Notes: generated from the sequence alone by a model not told the origin. A DNA stretch of 64,000 nt from Kappaphycus alvarezii (GCA_002205965.3 NADL03000746.1:62001-126000), one strand, 5' to 3'; shown: positions 7,613 to 18,640, counted from the first letter of the stretch. Numbers and translations are program-made.

Positions 7613-8083
7613 GCGGGCAGGCAGTGTACAGTGCACACTCGAAATGACAAATAAGTAAATTATTTACTTATTTACTTTTGAAGATCAATGATCTTCTAGA
7701 GGTAAACTTCATTCGCATTGCTTTATTTTTGGAATTGGATCTTGACTATGGAAAAGTTCCACAGTTCCACAGTTCCATATTACAGGAGCCACGCAACTTC
7801 CTGAATCTACAGTACAGCATGACCAGCACTGGTATTCCTTGTCTAGCTAGGATGCCATACTGCCCTTCGAAAATATTTCGTTGACGACGTCTGCCATCCT
7901 CTCCGTTACAAGACGCCCGTTTTCAAACCTTTCCCGGTTTTTAACCCTCCGAAGTCCTGTGGTAAACGTACCCCTTGTTATTCCTATGAGCAATGTGCGG
8001 TATTGTACATTACTTTCATTCCGGTTAAGGAACCACTCAATCCTCTACCCAAAGTATACATCGACATCGCTTCCTCCTTTCAT
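7613..8083. other. Interval downstream of the NAD(P)-binding gene; includes a 25-bp inverted repeat
   Basis: At 7649-7673, AAATAAGTAAAT and ATTTACTTATTT are perfect inverted 12-mers around one base. AGTTCCAC is tandemly repeated near 7755-7780. No coding frame is convincing. The hairpin is 410 bp beyond the stop of the minus-strand gene and is not clearly its 3' signal. Confidence 0.45.
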
Positions 8084-8742
8084 TCACTTGTACTTTGTGT
8101 ATACAGCACGTCCATTGAAGTCCGAGACCGAAATGATTCTCAATACAAAGGCTGCAAGGTCTCTTACTGCGACCTTCCCCCCGCCTTTCCCCCCTTCCTT
8201 CAAGTCACCCTTGCTCTCAACCTCCATCAGCCTTCCCGGCAATACGACACACCATTCTGCCTCTCCTCTTTGTGTTAACTCTGCCAACGCCTTGTCATGC
8301 TCCCCCAACGCTCCCCGCAAACCCAATAACGGCACATGCACTGCCCTCACCCATTCCCTCATTATCGATCTTTTTCCACCTGGAATACGGCAAAATGCAT
8401 TTCCCTGATACAAGAACCGCTTAACGCCATTTTGTGGCATAAATGTCATTACAGAGTCTATGAAACTGCGCAGCCCGTCCGTTGCGATAGTTCTGTCTCA
8501 CCAGGGATGCAAATGACATAGGTGACGGAATCTAGACAACGGAAAACAGCGTCGCGGTCGGTGATGTTGCAAGTCTCATGATGGAACTCGGGTTGCTCGA
8601 GCAGATGTGGTGGGAACGGTGGGGCGTCGGGATGAAGGAGGGCACGAATACGGAAACCTTTCTGAAGGCCTTGAGAGCAAACCTCGATTCCTGTCGCGGT
8701 GGTGGGGCCGAAGACGGCCAGAATGGGGGCTTCAAGCGACAT
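8084..8742 (-). CDS. NAD(P)-binding Rossmann protein (NmrA/atypical SDR-like)
   Basis: About 219 residues, no intron seen. The N-terminus reads ILAVFGPTTATGIEVCSQGL, a nucleotide-binding loop of the GxTGxTG type, followed by a second strand (IRALLHPD) and an acidic turn (CNITDRDAVFRCLDSVTYV), the pattern of NAD(P)H-binding proteins that act on flavins, isoflavones or as redox sensors. The second half has GVKRFLYQGNAF, where this family has V-R-V--S, and a C-terminal AVRDLAAFVLR, matching the V--DLA-F-- of the family. The frame breaks once: 8742-8458 must shift at about 8470-8485 (ACGGGCTG read with one base more) to enter 8449-8084. I take the gene as intact with a sequencing or assembly error; a one-base loss in a dying gene is the alternative. 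Substrate unknown. Confidence 0.75.
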
Positions 8743-9578
8743 CGTAGCACACGTGATGGATTGAATTGGTGGAGCGAGTTGATAGTTCCGTTAGAAATCG
8801 GCTGAGGTTTTGACCGGATCCAATATTGAACTGCCAATTCTCTTAATTTATCTGACGACGTTTGTTGCTTGGAATGTTCTGTTACTATGATTACAGCGGA
8901 ATGTAATGTCCTTATTCCAATGGAACACACAGAGCCACCGAAGAAGGCCGCGAGGGAAGGAAATCTTCGTGGGATGTACTTATTGACTACAAACTCAACG
9001 ATAGAGTCGGTGTGCTCAGTGCGTACTGTACTGACCTGCAGCTCCTGCCAGTTGACAGCATCCACTTGCGGCATCGTGCTGCAGTGGAGCAAGTCGGTAC
9101 GCGTCTTCCGAGATGTGTGTTGCGGAATTTACTCACAGGTTCAACACAACTTGGCTTCGCAGAAATAAATACTGTATTTTCACTTGTGAACATACATAGT
9201 ATAGCTCAATTACAGCTACAGTAGGCACCAACGGAAGCCTCGAAATCCCTGTTGCTGGTGCCAACAATAATTCTAATGGAAAATTATGGTTCTATGAGGT
9301 TAACGTGGAAAAATAGCAATTCTCATGTGCGCTTGCAGCTTCGGTTGCAGGAAAACCAATAAATTTCATATAGTCCCTGTTTGTTGTCAATATATTTATG
9401 GCAGTGTCCTACAGCATTAGGCGGTACTGTAATGGGGAGGAATCTTTTTATGTGTTCAAAAATCGCACCATGCAGGTACTGCAGTGGAGTTTATTAGACC
9501 ATGGACATGTCCAGGCGACGGCTGAGCCATGTACTCACTCCGACAAAAACAAATTATTTGAATGGCCGTTGGTCAGTC
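8743..9578. other. Upstream region of the NAD(P)-binding gene
   Basis: No coding frame is recognised on either strand; open frames up to 186 codons on the minus strand overlap the neighbouring gene out of frame and look like shadows. The interval must hold the promoter of the minus-strand gene. Confidence 0.4.
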
Positions 9579-9583
9579 ATATT

Positions 9584-9921
9584 TGTTGGATCTCGAGATT
9601 GGGTAGCTGTCGTAGGACTGAAGTCAAGAGTTTGGGGGCAGAGGGGGCGGTGTAACTGTCGAAGCGCATCAGAAGGTTGGAGGTAAAGTACTGTACTGTA
9701 TGTAGTGGGTGGTGACAAAGGAAAGATACACTCAGCACTGTAAGCACGTTTGCTGGAAGGTAAGCGGTAGTGGTGAAGTCGGCAAAGGGCACTGTAGAAG
9801 CACACAGATAACTTGCGGTAGGAAAATAGGAACAGAGAGGTAACGAAAAAAAAGAAGGGCATCAACGAAAACCATGCATCAACTGGTCTTACGACTCCAA
9901 CAACCAAAAACAACACCATTA
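9584..9921 (+). repeat. gypsy-2 5' LTR
   Basis: Begins TGTTGGATCTCGAGATTGGG; ends CACCATTA where the other LTR has GCCATCA. Contains the AGTACTGTACTGTA word near 9690. Confidence 0.88.
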
Positions 9922-9939
9922 TGGTACTATTGCGACAGG
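9922..9939 (+). promoter_or_regulatory. gypsy-2 primer-binding site (candidate)
   Basis: TGGTACTATTGCGACAGG directly follows the 5' LTR. It shares TGGTACT and TTG with the gypsy-1 site. Confidence 0.6.
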
Positions 9940-9959
9940 TTGACTCCGAAAAAGCTGTA

Positions 9960-10970
9960 TCCTCTAGCATATCTGGAGTCAGAATGTTCGACGGGTAACA
10001 AGATGTACGTCGTTGCTTCTTCTATCTTAAAAACGTTGTCATACCTGGAAAAGAAGATGGCGGGAGAAGCTTTGAGTTACTCGCCAAGTTTGTTGGGGAA
10101 GCCTTCGAGTACTTATTCAATCGATTCACTGAAGATGGAAAGATCACGACGCAAGGATTGGACTTCGAGAAGTGTAAGAAGTCATTCATTGAGCGCTTTT
10201 AAATACGAGAGGAGCCACAGGATATCATTCGAAAGGTCATATCCATGAGACTGGACAAGAACGACCTTTCAACTCCTTTACACAAAGTAGACTCTTTGTA
10301 GAACAAAGAATCGTTCAATGAGGAGGCAAAGTTTGGCCTCTTGCGCAATATCGTGATGAAAATTCCTTAGCTGGCTGCTTTTTGTATCTACGGAAGCCCA
10401 TACGACTACAAGACCTTGAAGAAAGTCGTGGAAGAATTCGACCGAGGCAAGAAGACATTCCAATGGGTCAACAAAAATCAAAGCCTTTTCTTCCTTCACT
10501 AAAGCGACAGCATTGGTAAAGAAGAGGCTTTATTGAAGCCACAGAAAGACACATTCCGTGGTATCCAGATCAAGCATGTGGAGGATAAGATCGACACCCT
10601 GGCGAATGGGCTAGCAGACTCGACACTAAAGATCAAAAAGAGTCAGACGAGACAGACAAGTGGACAACCTAAAGGAAAGAGTCCCAGAGCTAGTCAGGCC
10701 GGATCGGAGAGAATCTGCAATTTTTGCAAGAAACCGGGACACAGTTCCAATAGATGCTTCGATAATCCCAACAGAGACAAGAAATGCTCTTCATGTGGAA
10801 AGATGGGCCATGTCGAGGAAAACTGTTGGTCACGCCTTCGCAAGGAAGGGAAAAGTGAAATCAATTTGACTGAGGAAACAAATGGTAGCGGAAGTGATAA
10901 AGCTCCGCTCAAGGTGCAAAGAAACAAGCAAGATGCCCAGATGAATCTTGTAATGGAAACTGATTCATGA
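9960..10970 (+). pseudogene. gypsy-2 gag with two zinc knuckles
   Basis: The capsid-like part is spread over several frames (GGRSFELLAKFVGEAFEYLF, KKSFIERF, then KTLKKVVEEFDRGKK). The last 145 codons (10533-10970) are open: IKHVEDKIDTLANGLADSTL is the helix preceding the knuckles in gypsy-1 too, and CNFCKKPGHSSNRC plus CSSCGKMGHVEENC are CX2CX4HX4C nucleocapsid knuckles. Stops interrupt the N-terminal half. Confidence 0.8.
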
Positions 10971-11159
10971 CATGAAGAATTGCTAGCAATCAAGAGGAGT
11001 TCAGACGAGCAACCGGCCCCGAAGCAGCAATGAACTGAAGGTAAAGTACCGATAGGACCTTTGTAAAATCCTGGCGCAGCACTAAGAGCCAAGAAAAGGA
11101 TGGAAGCCAAGAAAACCAAAAAGAAACGGAGTTCGAAGGAGAGCAAGAAGACCTATCTA

Positions 11160-12160
11160 ACCGGACAGACACCGAAGTACGAAGTAATTACTGAGCTGGC
11201 GAAAGCATCATCTGGGCTTACGTTCTGAAAGCTTCTACGAGGGACGCGGTGGAAGCTAGATCCGAGACGGTAAGGCTTTTGAAGGATAGGATCTCCCAGA
11301 AAGTGAATTTTTAAATGCTACAAACCGCCCGGTCGATCGCGGCAGACGAGTGTTGAAGCTAGCCTGTACCAAGATATTCAGTATGACATTTTATGCTCTA
11401 CTTGACTCGGGAGCAGTACTGAATGTATTTTCCAATAATATTGCTGACAGAGTAGCAGTACTTCTGGAGGAAACAAAGAAGAACATCACAGTGGCTACGG
11501 GTGCCACATCTGCTGTCGCTGGTATCCTGGGGGATTTTCCTGTCACTGTAGACGAGGTGACAGTAAGACGGGACTTTATGGTACTTAAAGACTCACTTTT
11601 CGATGTTTTTATTGGATACCCATCAATGGAATCTCTTAAAGGAATGCTGGATCTTGGAGAAAGGGTGGCTCGATTCACAATAGAAGGGGAAAAGATTCAA
11701 ATTCCATTGGTACCTGGTTATAAGCGTCAATCAGGCCCGAAGAGCGAGAAGAGTAGCGAGTACTTTACCTTAGCATCTTCACCTGTCCCCTCCTCCAGCT
11801 CCGAATCTGAAAGTGAAGAAGGAGACCCGGATTATGTAATCATGCTCGAGAGTGACATAATAAGGAGTCCAAAAACAAAAGATGAATCCCTTCAGGAGAA
11901 GCTTAAGCACGCGAAGGAACCCAAACGCACCCATATCGATGAGATGATAAACACAAGCGGCGTTATAGCATCCTCTTTGTACGACTTGAAGCAGGCTGAG
12001 GTTCCTACCGAGCACTCATTTGAGCCCAAGGATGAAAAACCTCTCACTATTCGAGGGTTTCGTCTATCACAACGGGAAAAAAAGATCGTGAGTGAAGAGC
12101 TGGACAAGATGTTAGGTGCGGGAATTATCGCCCCTTCATCATCTGCATGGTCCTTCCTAG
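11160..12160 (+). pseudogene. gypsy-2 pre-protease, aspartic protease and start of polymerase, cut by MITE copy 2
   Basis: KASSGLTF-KLLRG near 11200 is the pre-protease segment seen in the other gypsy elements. The 283-codon frame from 11350 starts in the protease with FYALLDSGAVLNVFSNNIAD (active-site DSGA), continues through an acidic Ser-rich linker, and reaches the polymerase start FRLSQREKKIVSEELDKML and GIIAPSSSAWSFLV, where the MITE begins. The last residues of the frame (from SIGPF) are encoded by the MITE. Confidence 0.85.
12157..12160. repeat. CTAG target site of MITE copy 2, left copy
   Basis: CTAG is repeated at 12576-12579. Removing the element and one CTAG rejoins SFLV to VIATKSDGK, restoring a continuous polymerase frame at the join. 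Confidence 0.82.
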
Positions 12161-12575
12161 TGTCCATTGGACCGTTTCCCTCATATGAGGACAACTTTTA
12201 GCCCTTTTTTTTCAATACAAATATTTTTACCTCAGCGCATTTCTTGTCCCTCCGCATTAGTTCATGAGTGTAGATGGCCGATCAAAACAAACTTTTCAAG
12301 ATTGTTGACCTCGGTGAAGGCTAGAGCAGTTTTCCCTCACCAGCTTCCGCTCTTCGCAAGAAGTTGTGAAAACGGCTTCATTTTGGAAGGAAATATAGTT
12401 CGTATTATCGTGGGGGGTTTTAAAAACGAAGGGGCATGTACAGTAAGCATTACTGTACTGTAAGTTAACAAAAAAACCTTTTTGCAGTAAAAATTTCGGG
12501 CTTCCAAAACATTTACTGTTCCAAAATGTAACGGAAACTGTACTCATATGAGGAAAGAGCATGGTCGTATAGACA
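12161..12575. mobile_element. Small inverted-repeat element (MITE-like), copy 2
   Basis: 415 bp, TGTCCATTGGACC to GGTCGTATAGACA, inserted in the reverse transcriptase of gypsy-2 at a CTAG duplicated on both sides. Subterminal CTCATATGAGG palindromes are present but slightly degraded relative to copy 1. It also contains ACTGTACTGTA. No ORF. Confidence 0.88.
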
Positions 12576-12579
12576 CTAG

Positions 12580-13435
12580 TCGTTATTGCGACTAAGTCGG
12601 ATGGAAAGACACGTTTCTGCGTCGACTATAGAAAGTTAAACGAAATAATGGTGCAGAAAATGTGGCCCATCCCCAAGCTTCAAGAAATATTTGATGACCT
12701 CGGAGGTTTTAAGGTTTTTACAATCCTGGATTTGTCCACTAGGTACTGGCAAGTAATTATAGCCGAGAATTGCCAAGAGAAGACCACTTTTATTTGCATA
12801 TATGGCAACTAACAGTTCCAAGTTATCCCATTTGGTTTAATGAAAGCACCTTTTTCGTTCCAGCGCATGATGGACAGGGTTTTAGCTGGAGTGGAGTTCT
12901 TCCGTGTCTAAATAGACGATGTATTAATATTCTTGCGATCAATAAACGACCACGTGGAACATGTAAGGTAGGTTTTCTGGTGGTTTTCCGAGTATGGCAT
13001 CAAGATTAAGCTAAAGAAGTGTACTTTCGCGAGGAAGGAGATCAGTCTGCTCGGACATGTCGTAAACGAAACCGGAATGAGCGTTGACTCAACGAAGATC
13101 AAGGCCATGCGTCAGACTCCGAGGCCAACGAATAAAACCGAGCTGCGTAGCTTTCTGGGTCTCGCCGTTTTCTACCGACGATTCCTCCGCGGATTCGCGA
13201 ATATATCAGTAGTATTGCATGAGGGTAAATCGAAGAATAGACAGTTTAAGTGGACAATAGAGATGGAGGAAGCCTTCGAAAGCGTGAAGATTTCTCTGTC
13301 ATCTCGCCCAGTCTTAACATTTCCAGGCTTTGAGCAGCCGTTTATATTTGAGACTGACGTGTCATCGGTGGCTATCGGGGCTGTTCTCTCCCAGAGGAGT
13401 TCATATGGTACCATCTACCCAGTCTAGGTCGTCAG
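12580..13435 (+). pseudogene. gypsy-2 reverse transcriptase (rest) and start of RNase H
   Basis: After the MITE: GKTRFCVDYRKLNEIMVQKM, FTILDLSTRYWQ (motif A), PFGLMKAP-like motif B around 12830, a damaged motif C around 12900 (TAAATAGACGATG, where a stop replaces the Tyr/Ile before DD), LLGHVVNE, LRSFLGLAVFYRRFL, FETDVSSVAIGAVLSQ (RNase H first Asp). At least three frame changes. Confidence 0.82.
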
Positions 13436-13735
13436 CCGCACCCTGACGACGGCCGAACGCAAATATCCAATCTGGGAAAGAGAGAGCCTTGCTGTCGTAT
13501 TTTCCTTGCGGAAATTCCGGATGTATCTTCTATCTTCGGAACCTTTCAGGTTGACAACGGATCACCAAGCGCTGAGTATGCTTTCAAGAAGGAAGATGTA
13601 CATGGCAGACTCGCGCGGTGGTTGGATTTCCTGGCCGAATACAAAAAACCCTAAAAAAAGGTTGCAGATTTCCTGTCTAGGTTACCTCCCCCACAAGAGA
13701 GGTGACGAAAATCAGACGAGGGCGACTTGTTCATG
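13436..13735 (+). pseudogene. gypsy-2 RNase H
   Basis: RTLTTAERKYPIWERESLAV, VFSLRKFRMYL and TTDHQALSML are the family blocks RTL---E--Y---E-E-LA-V and TDH-AL. The terminal RPG-N--AD-LSR block is scrambled at 13620-13690. Confidence 0.75.
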
Positions 13736-13804
13736 ATGAATATAAGAAATCAAGGATTTGGGTCACTTGACCTATAACAAGAGCTTAGAAACATCCAAGA
13801 TTAT

Positions 13805-14972
13805 TTGGAGGGTCGCGAGTTTAATGAAGCCGACGCAAAGGAGCATCGGAGAATCAAACATCTAGCAAAGAATTTCCTTGTTTGGGAAGTGAAACTAGTG
13901 CGGGGCACAGAAATTGGAGCAGAAACTAGTTCCAGTAGTATCCGAGAGGGTTCGATTCTTAAGTTCTACCACGACGAGCTGGGGCACTGGAGTTCGATAT
14001 CAACCGTTCAGATGATCGGACGGAGATTCTGGTGGCCGAGATCGGTGACGGTAATTTCACAGCACTCCCGTTCTTGCGACTCTAGCCAGCGTATAGGATA
14101 CCGACCACGTTACGGAAAGAACCTCGGGACTCCATTTCGGGGACTATTCGACATCTTTTCTATCGATTTTGCTGGACCTTATCCATGGACAAAAAGAGGT
14201 TCGCGCTTTATCCATTTTTGTGTAGAGCACCTCAGTGGATGACTGGTAGCCAAGGCCACTTCCAACGCAACGGCGGAAGTGTTTAGGAACTTTATCGGAG
14301 AGGAGTTGGTCCACTCATTCGGACCCCCAACCACAGTCATAAGCGATTATGCCGCATTTTAACAGCTAAAGCGCTGAAGTAATACCTACTCGAAAGCGGT
14401 ATTGAATGGAAGACGGTCTTAGCATACGCCCGAATGCCAAATGGGAGGCTAGAACGGATAGTTGGGCCATTAAGAAGAGTATTGCGAGGATAGTTCAATC
14501 CCACCACTGTGAATGGGACGTCGCTCTAGAATAGGTTGTCTTCGGCTACAGACGTAGACCGATGGAGGGAGGAATTTCCTCGTTTGAGTTCCTCTATGGA
14601 GTCCCTCCGAGAATGCTTCCGCTGGAAAGGTTGGTAGAAAGGCCGATAGAACGGACATTACCAGATGAGGGACGCAAGGTGCAGCTAATGGGACTCGACT
14701 CGAGCAGGGCCAGCAGGATTCTACAGAGGATCAAGAAGCCCGACAGTACAAGGATACCCTCGTTCCAAGTCGGAGACCAAGCGCTCGTTGCATATGGACA
14801 TGCCTTTGGGACAGAGAAGTGGCCAGCCTTTAAACCACTGTTCTATGGGCTCTGCGAGATAATTAGAGCACGGCATCTGCGGTATGCCCTGAAGTCAGAG
14901 AAGGGTTGCTTTACCCGCAACCCGATCCATGCAAGACTCTTGGTGAAATATATGAAGTGCAACAAATATTAG
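13805..14972 (+). pseudogene. gypsy-2 integrase
   Basis: FYHDELGHW and RRFWWPR mark the zinc-binding domain. FDIFSIDFAGPYPW contains the first catalytic Asp, TTVISDYAAF the second, and the NG-LER context near 14445 the Glu, each in a different frame. The C-terminal domain follows from 14562 (FEFLYGVPPRML; VGDQALVAYGHAFG). Multiple stops make it non-functional. Confidence 0.8.
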
Positions 14973-15355
14973 GGTTGAGAGATCATCTATCCCTCAACAA
15001 CTTCTTAACATCTGCGTTGAAATGTATATTCATCATCACATGCGTATTGGAGGAATCATTAAGTAGCTATGCATACCTCAAACTGAGTCCGAAGCCCTTT
15101 TCCGTCTCTTTCGTTCACTTTCCTTCGCCTTCTTCCTTTCTTTCTTTGCCTTCGTTTCTTCTTCGGTGTGACCATGGATCTTGAAGACGCCGTCGAACCA
15201 CACTCCTCCTCTCAGTCTGTTCAGCACGGATTATTCCGGGGAGCCAGTGGCTAGGGATTTGGAACCCTTTATAGCAGTCTTTTCCCAAGTCCGACCTTGG
15301 CTGATAGGCGTGTGCTTCTGAACGAACCCCGGAGTTTCGTCGAAGAGGGTTGGCG
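14973..15355. other. gypsy-2 3' untranslated region
   Basis: Between the integrase stop and the 3' LTR; a pyrimidine-rich tract lies at 15105-15165. Nothing recognisable is encoded. GAAGAGGG, 7-14 bp before the LTR, is a possible polypurine tract. Confidence 0.45.
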
Positions 15356-15690
15356 TGTTGGATCTCGAGATTGGTTAGGTGTCGTAGGACTGAAGTCAAG
15401 AGATTGGGGGCAGAGGGAATGGTGTAACTGTCGAAGCAATCAGAAGGTTGGAGGTAAAGTACTTTACTGTAATGGGTGGTGAAAAAGAAAAGATACACTC
15501 AGCACTGTAAGCACGTTTGCTGGAAGGTAAGCTGTAGTGGTGAAGTCTGCAAAGGGAACTGTAGAAGCGCACAGATAACTTGCGGTAGGGAAATAGTAAC
15601 AGAGAGATAACGGGAAAAGAAAGAAGGGCATCAACGAAAACCATGCATCAATTGGTGTTACGACTCCAACAACCAAAAGCAACGCCATCA
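15356..15690 (+). repeat. gypsy-2 3' LTR with right target duplication ATATT at 15691-15695
   Basis: Begins TGTTGGATCTCGAGATTGG, ends GCCATCA. Similar to 9584-9921 with scattered substitutions and small indels. Confidence 0.88.
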
Positions 15691-15695
15691 ATATT

Positions 15696-16118
15696 TTTTC
15701 CGTATTGCGATGTGGCGACGATGTAATACCTCGAAAGTTTAGTTTCCAGTCGTTCTCTCGGATATGGTGAGTATCTATTATGACTCTGACCAAAAACTGT
15801 CTTAGGGCTATATTACCAGGGTAATCTTGCACGTGAATACTGTAATGCAGAAAAGTAAGAAACCTTGTTCGGCGGAATTGAATGTGCGTCATAAGCGCCA
15901 ATCAAGATCAGTATCTACTGGGGACTGCGCACGTCCCAAATATGCAGCTAGTTGGGTTTGGGGCAATGTTTGGGTAAATGAGGTGGTACCATAGACTAGA
16001 TTTCCCTGACTAAGGCAATAGAGGCCTCAATTGGGTAGCCATTGAAATACCCTGCGAAAGCCTGAAAACGGAGTTTATCTGGAGTATGATACTTTCAAGT
16101 CTTTGCCTCATGTGTCGC
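15696..16118. other. Interval with a piece shared with gypsy-1 region
   Basis: About 15903-15930, CAGTATCTACTG then GGACTGCGCACGTCC, matches the reverse complement of about 1611-1640 with one substitution. No gene recognised. Confidence 0.45.
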
Positions 16119-16400
16119 TCAAATTTCCTTCGAGCAAGCAACTACAAACAACTGCTGGAAGGGAGTTTGAGCGTTATTGTAAACGAATCTCGCCGCGGGA
16201 CGAGCGAATAATGTTTTCCGGACACCAGCCATCGGAACGAATCCCCGTGCGGAAATGCCAGTCACCACCAGGTTAGTAAAGTCTCGAGGATTCTGGTGCC
16301 AGTCCCCCAAAGTAGAGGGGGGAATCGCAATGAAGCGATGCCCAAGATCCTTCAAACAAATCAATTTGGTAAGGCGTTATTTAGGCTGAGAGGCTAAAAT
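16119..16400 (-). pseudogene. RT-linked protein, C-terminal fragment of a related family (copy E)
   Basis: The minus frame gives GHRFIAIPPSTLGDWHQNPR and later FARPAARFVYNNAQTPFQQL, with the stop just before 16119. A strand of the F-(P/A)I--ST-G-W type followed by a helical tail with NNA is a version of the C-terminal block seen after RT domains; the sequence differs clearly from copies B-D. Weak, by family memory only. Confidence 0.4.
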
Positions 16401-16404
16401 TGGG

Positions 16405-16460
16405 ATGTTTTAATGATTGAAAAAGAGGTTAGCCGATGTTCCAAAGCGCATCAAATATGT
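16405..16460. repeat. Dispersed repeat R75, copy 2 (short)
   Basis: GTTTTAATGATTGAAAAAGA, then GGTTAGCC and ATGTTCCAAAGCGCATCAAAT. Similarity to the other copies ends at about 16460. Confidence 0.7.
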
Positions 16461-17318
16461 AATTTTGGTTGAGTGAATTGCTAAATTTTCCTGAAAAAAT
16501 GGGGTTCAATGGAGTCCTTTCACTTGAATGGGTTAGAGAAAGGGTTGACCTATGGAAAAAGAACTCATTCATCACTACTACATAACCAGCAAGGTGAAGT
16601 ACAGAGCCACTTTCTCCATCTCTGAATCCCCATCCCGACCTCCAATTTCCTCTCCCTTCTGTTTAATATGCAGACCACCCTGTAGTACATGGGTGATCCC
16701 GGACATTGATCAGTCATTGGAGATCTAGGCGTGTACCCAGTAATGCTGCTTTTTCGTTCATTCTCGGGCACCCCATTAACTAAATAGTCGGTCAGTCGGT
16801 GTACACTCAAGATAAGTAAAGAGTAAAGATTCGATCTATCTTCTTTTATCAGTTTATTTGGACTCTATATTACAGCTATGGGCTACTTTAAACTTTGCTT
16901 GCAGTTTCATTGCTCCTTAACTCCTAAGCCCAGGCATGCAAGCCATCTGAGGGACCACTTGGAGCCCCTCCTGCACATTGGTCACTTTACCAATTTTTCC
17001 TTTACTTCTAGCTATCCCTTTATTTTACGGTCATTAGGGCCCTTTAGACTTTAGATAGCCAACTTTACTACTAAATATACCCTATCCTAAGGGTCCCCTA
17101 TAGTAAATGTACCTGTTGCTCGGCCTAGATCCGGATCCCAGTCCTTTTGAACCTAATTATCTTGTTCGGGCTAGTCCCTTCTCTCTTGACTTCGGTCACC
17201 CTTCTAGCGCTCCTGGAACCACCTGTTCCAAATCCGGATTACCGTTTTACAGTCTCGGTCTTTCCTTGACTCGCGCTATCGCTGTACCAATCCCCGGCTT
17301 CGGCCACTTCACCTACCA
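16461..17318. other. Interval without recognised genes; contains repeat R50 copy 1
   Basis: Pyrimidine-rich, with many CCTAA/TAGG words at 16900-17120. No coding signal. R50 copy 1 lies at 16783-16832. Confidence 0.45.
16783..16832. repeat. Dispersed repeat R50, copy 1
   Basis: A 50-bp sequence containing AGTCGGTCAGTCGGTGTACA followed by CTCAAGATAAGTAAAGAGTA. It recurs with one substitution at 46730-46779, directly after the tandem tail there. Confidence 0.78.
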
Positions 17319-18640
17319 CTACGCAAGAGATCCATGACGCAGATATAGCAGACTCCCCACAGTTAGCAGTAGCTCGCCTTTTATGTTATCAATTACCTTT
17401 CGCCTCCCTGCATCTGTCTCGTGATTGCACAAAAAATCCTGTACAGACAAATACATGGATAGCCCCGTGCTTGAAATAATCTCATACGTGCGCCCATTTG
17501 ACGTCTGCCAATAGGCGCATTCAGGTATAAATATAACAGGGTCGTCTTCCGTAGAAGATAGGGGCTGCTTATCACTGATTGGTGATGTGCGAAAGGGTCG
17601 CGGTAGACACAAGGGGCTCACCACAGACTGGTCAGTCTTGGGGACTGGAAGGAGTTGAGAGGACAAGTGAAACAGAGGAGAGAAGAGCCGAGACATTCCA
17701 TCGAAAATACCCTGCGGAACAGGGCACCCTCAGCTTGAAAAAAGAGGCTCCTTCGCCTGTCATTAAGAACAATGCAGAAGGATTAAACGGCGACAAGCTG
17801 CACTGCGGGGCGGGCGAACTTGATATAAAACCATGCAGCGCCGCTTTACAGCGCCGTTATTTGGGTTAAATGGGGTGATTCAATTAATTTTCCTTGTAAC
17901 ACACCGATTTTCCTCATCACATCGCAATGAACGAACAAGAGAGGGAGGCGCTCTTAGGCCTTCATAATACCGTGTCGCCATCGACTCGGCATCTCGTTGC
18001 CTTCTAGACACGGCCGAAGAATTTTTATTAGTCGTCTGCGCCGACCCACTGGCTGATTGCGTTGTGCCTCTGAGTTCCAAACCGTCCGCGAGGTTAGGCG
18101 CGTCATACTCCTTAGAGTGGCTCTTAACAAGGTTCTGTATCACAGAAAGGGGGAGAATACACCTAAAGGTGGAGAGAGTCGAGGAAAACGGGAGGTGGTC
18201 AATCGAGTTCTTTTGGCACCGGCTAATTCGCCTATCTTGCAACCCCGGCCCATGCAGCCTTCCTCTGATCGTTTCTCCGTCTTTTCATCTATTTCAAGTT
18301 CCTAGTTCTGCTTTCACTTCTTATCGACTTATCTTGTTTTTATGTTACCCCATTCATCCTCGTTTTATCACTCTTTGCTCGCACTTGAATTGAGTAACTG
18401 TTCGGGCGTCCCTTTAAAAATGACAGATCTTGATTTTGTTTTGTCTTTAGGTACTCGACTCCTTGGATCTCCTGTTTAACTTGAATAAATGTCCAATGAC
18501 CTCGCTTACCCTACCTTCAGGTGAGCATGGATCTCCTTTCGGATCACTCGATCCGTTGAAGAAACCAACTCTTAGCGCGAGTGATTGACCTTGATGACCC
18601 AGCGCGGTCCATAGAAGAACCAGTGGAACGGCGGTGGCTT
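17319..18640 (-). other. Probable 3' part of the minus-strand copia remnant, not resolved
   Basis: Minus frames of 125 (17696-17319) and 120 (18242-17880) codons exist, e.g. with CNHETDAGRRKVIDNIKGELLL and ESMATRYYEGLRAPPS, but I do not recognise a domain. A P16-like word AGACTGGTCAGTCT lies at about 17625-17638. Position downstream of the copia RNase H region makes retroelement origin likely (inference). Confidence 0.3.

Larger units (their letters stand above)
9584..15690 (+). mobile_element. Ty3/gypsy LTR retrotransposon gypsy-2, plus strand, interrupted by MITE copy 2
   Basis: LTRs 9584-9921 and 15356-15690, flanked by the 5-bp duplication ATATT (9579-9583 and 15691-15695). Internal order is primer site, gag with two zinc knuckles, protease, reverse transcriptase, RNase H, integrase. 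Pol carries a 415-bp MITE at 12161-12575 plus several stops and frameshifts, and the LTRs differ visibly, so the copy is older than gypsy-1 and inactive. Confidence 0.9.

Noticed and set aside
8532..9092. 186-codon minus ORF upstream of and overlapping the NAD(P)-binding gene
   Set aside because: It overlaps the real gene in another frame and has no motif; treated as a shadow.
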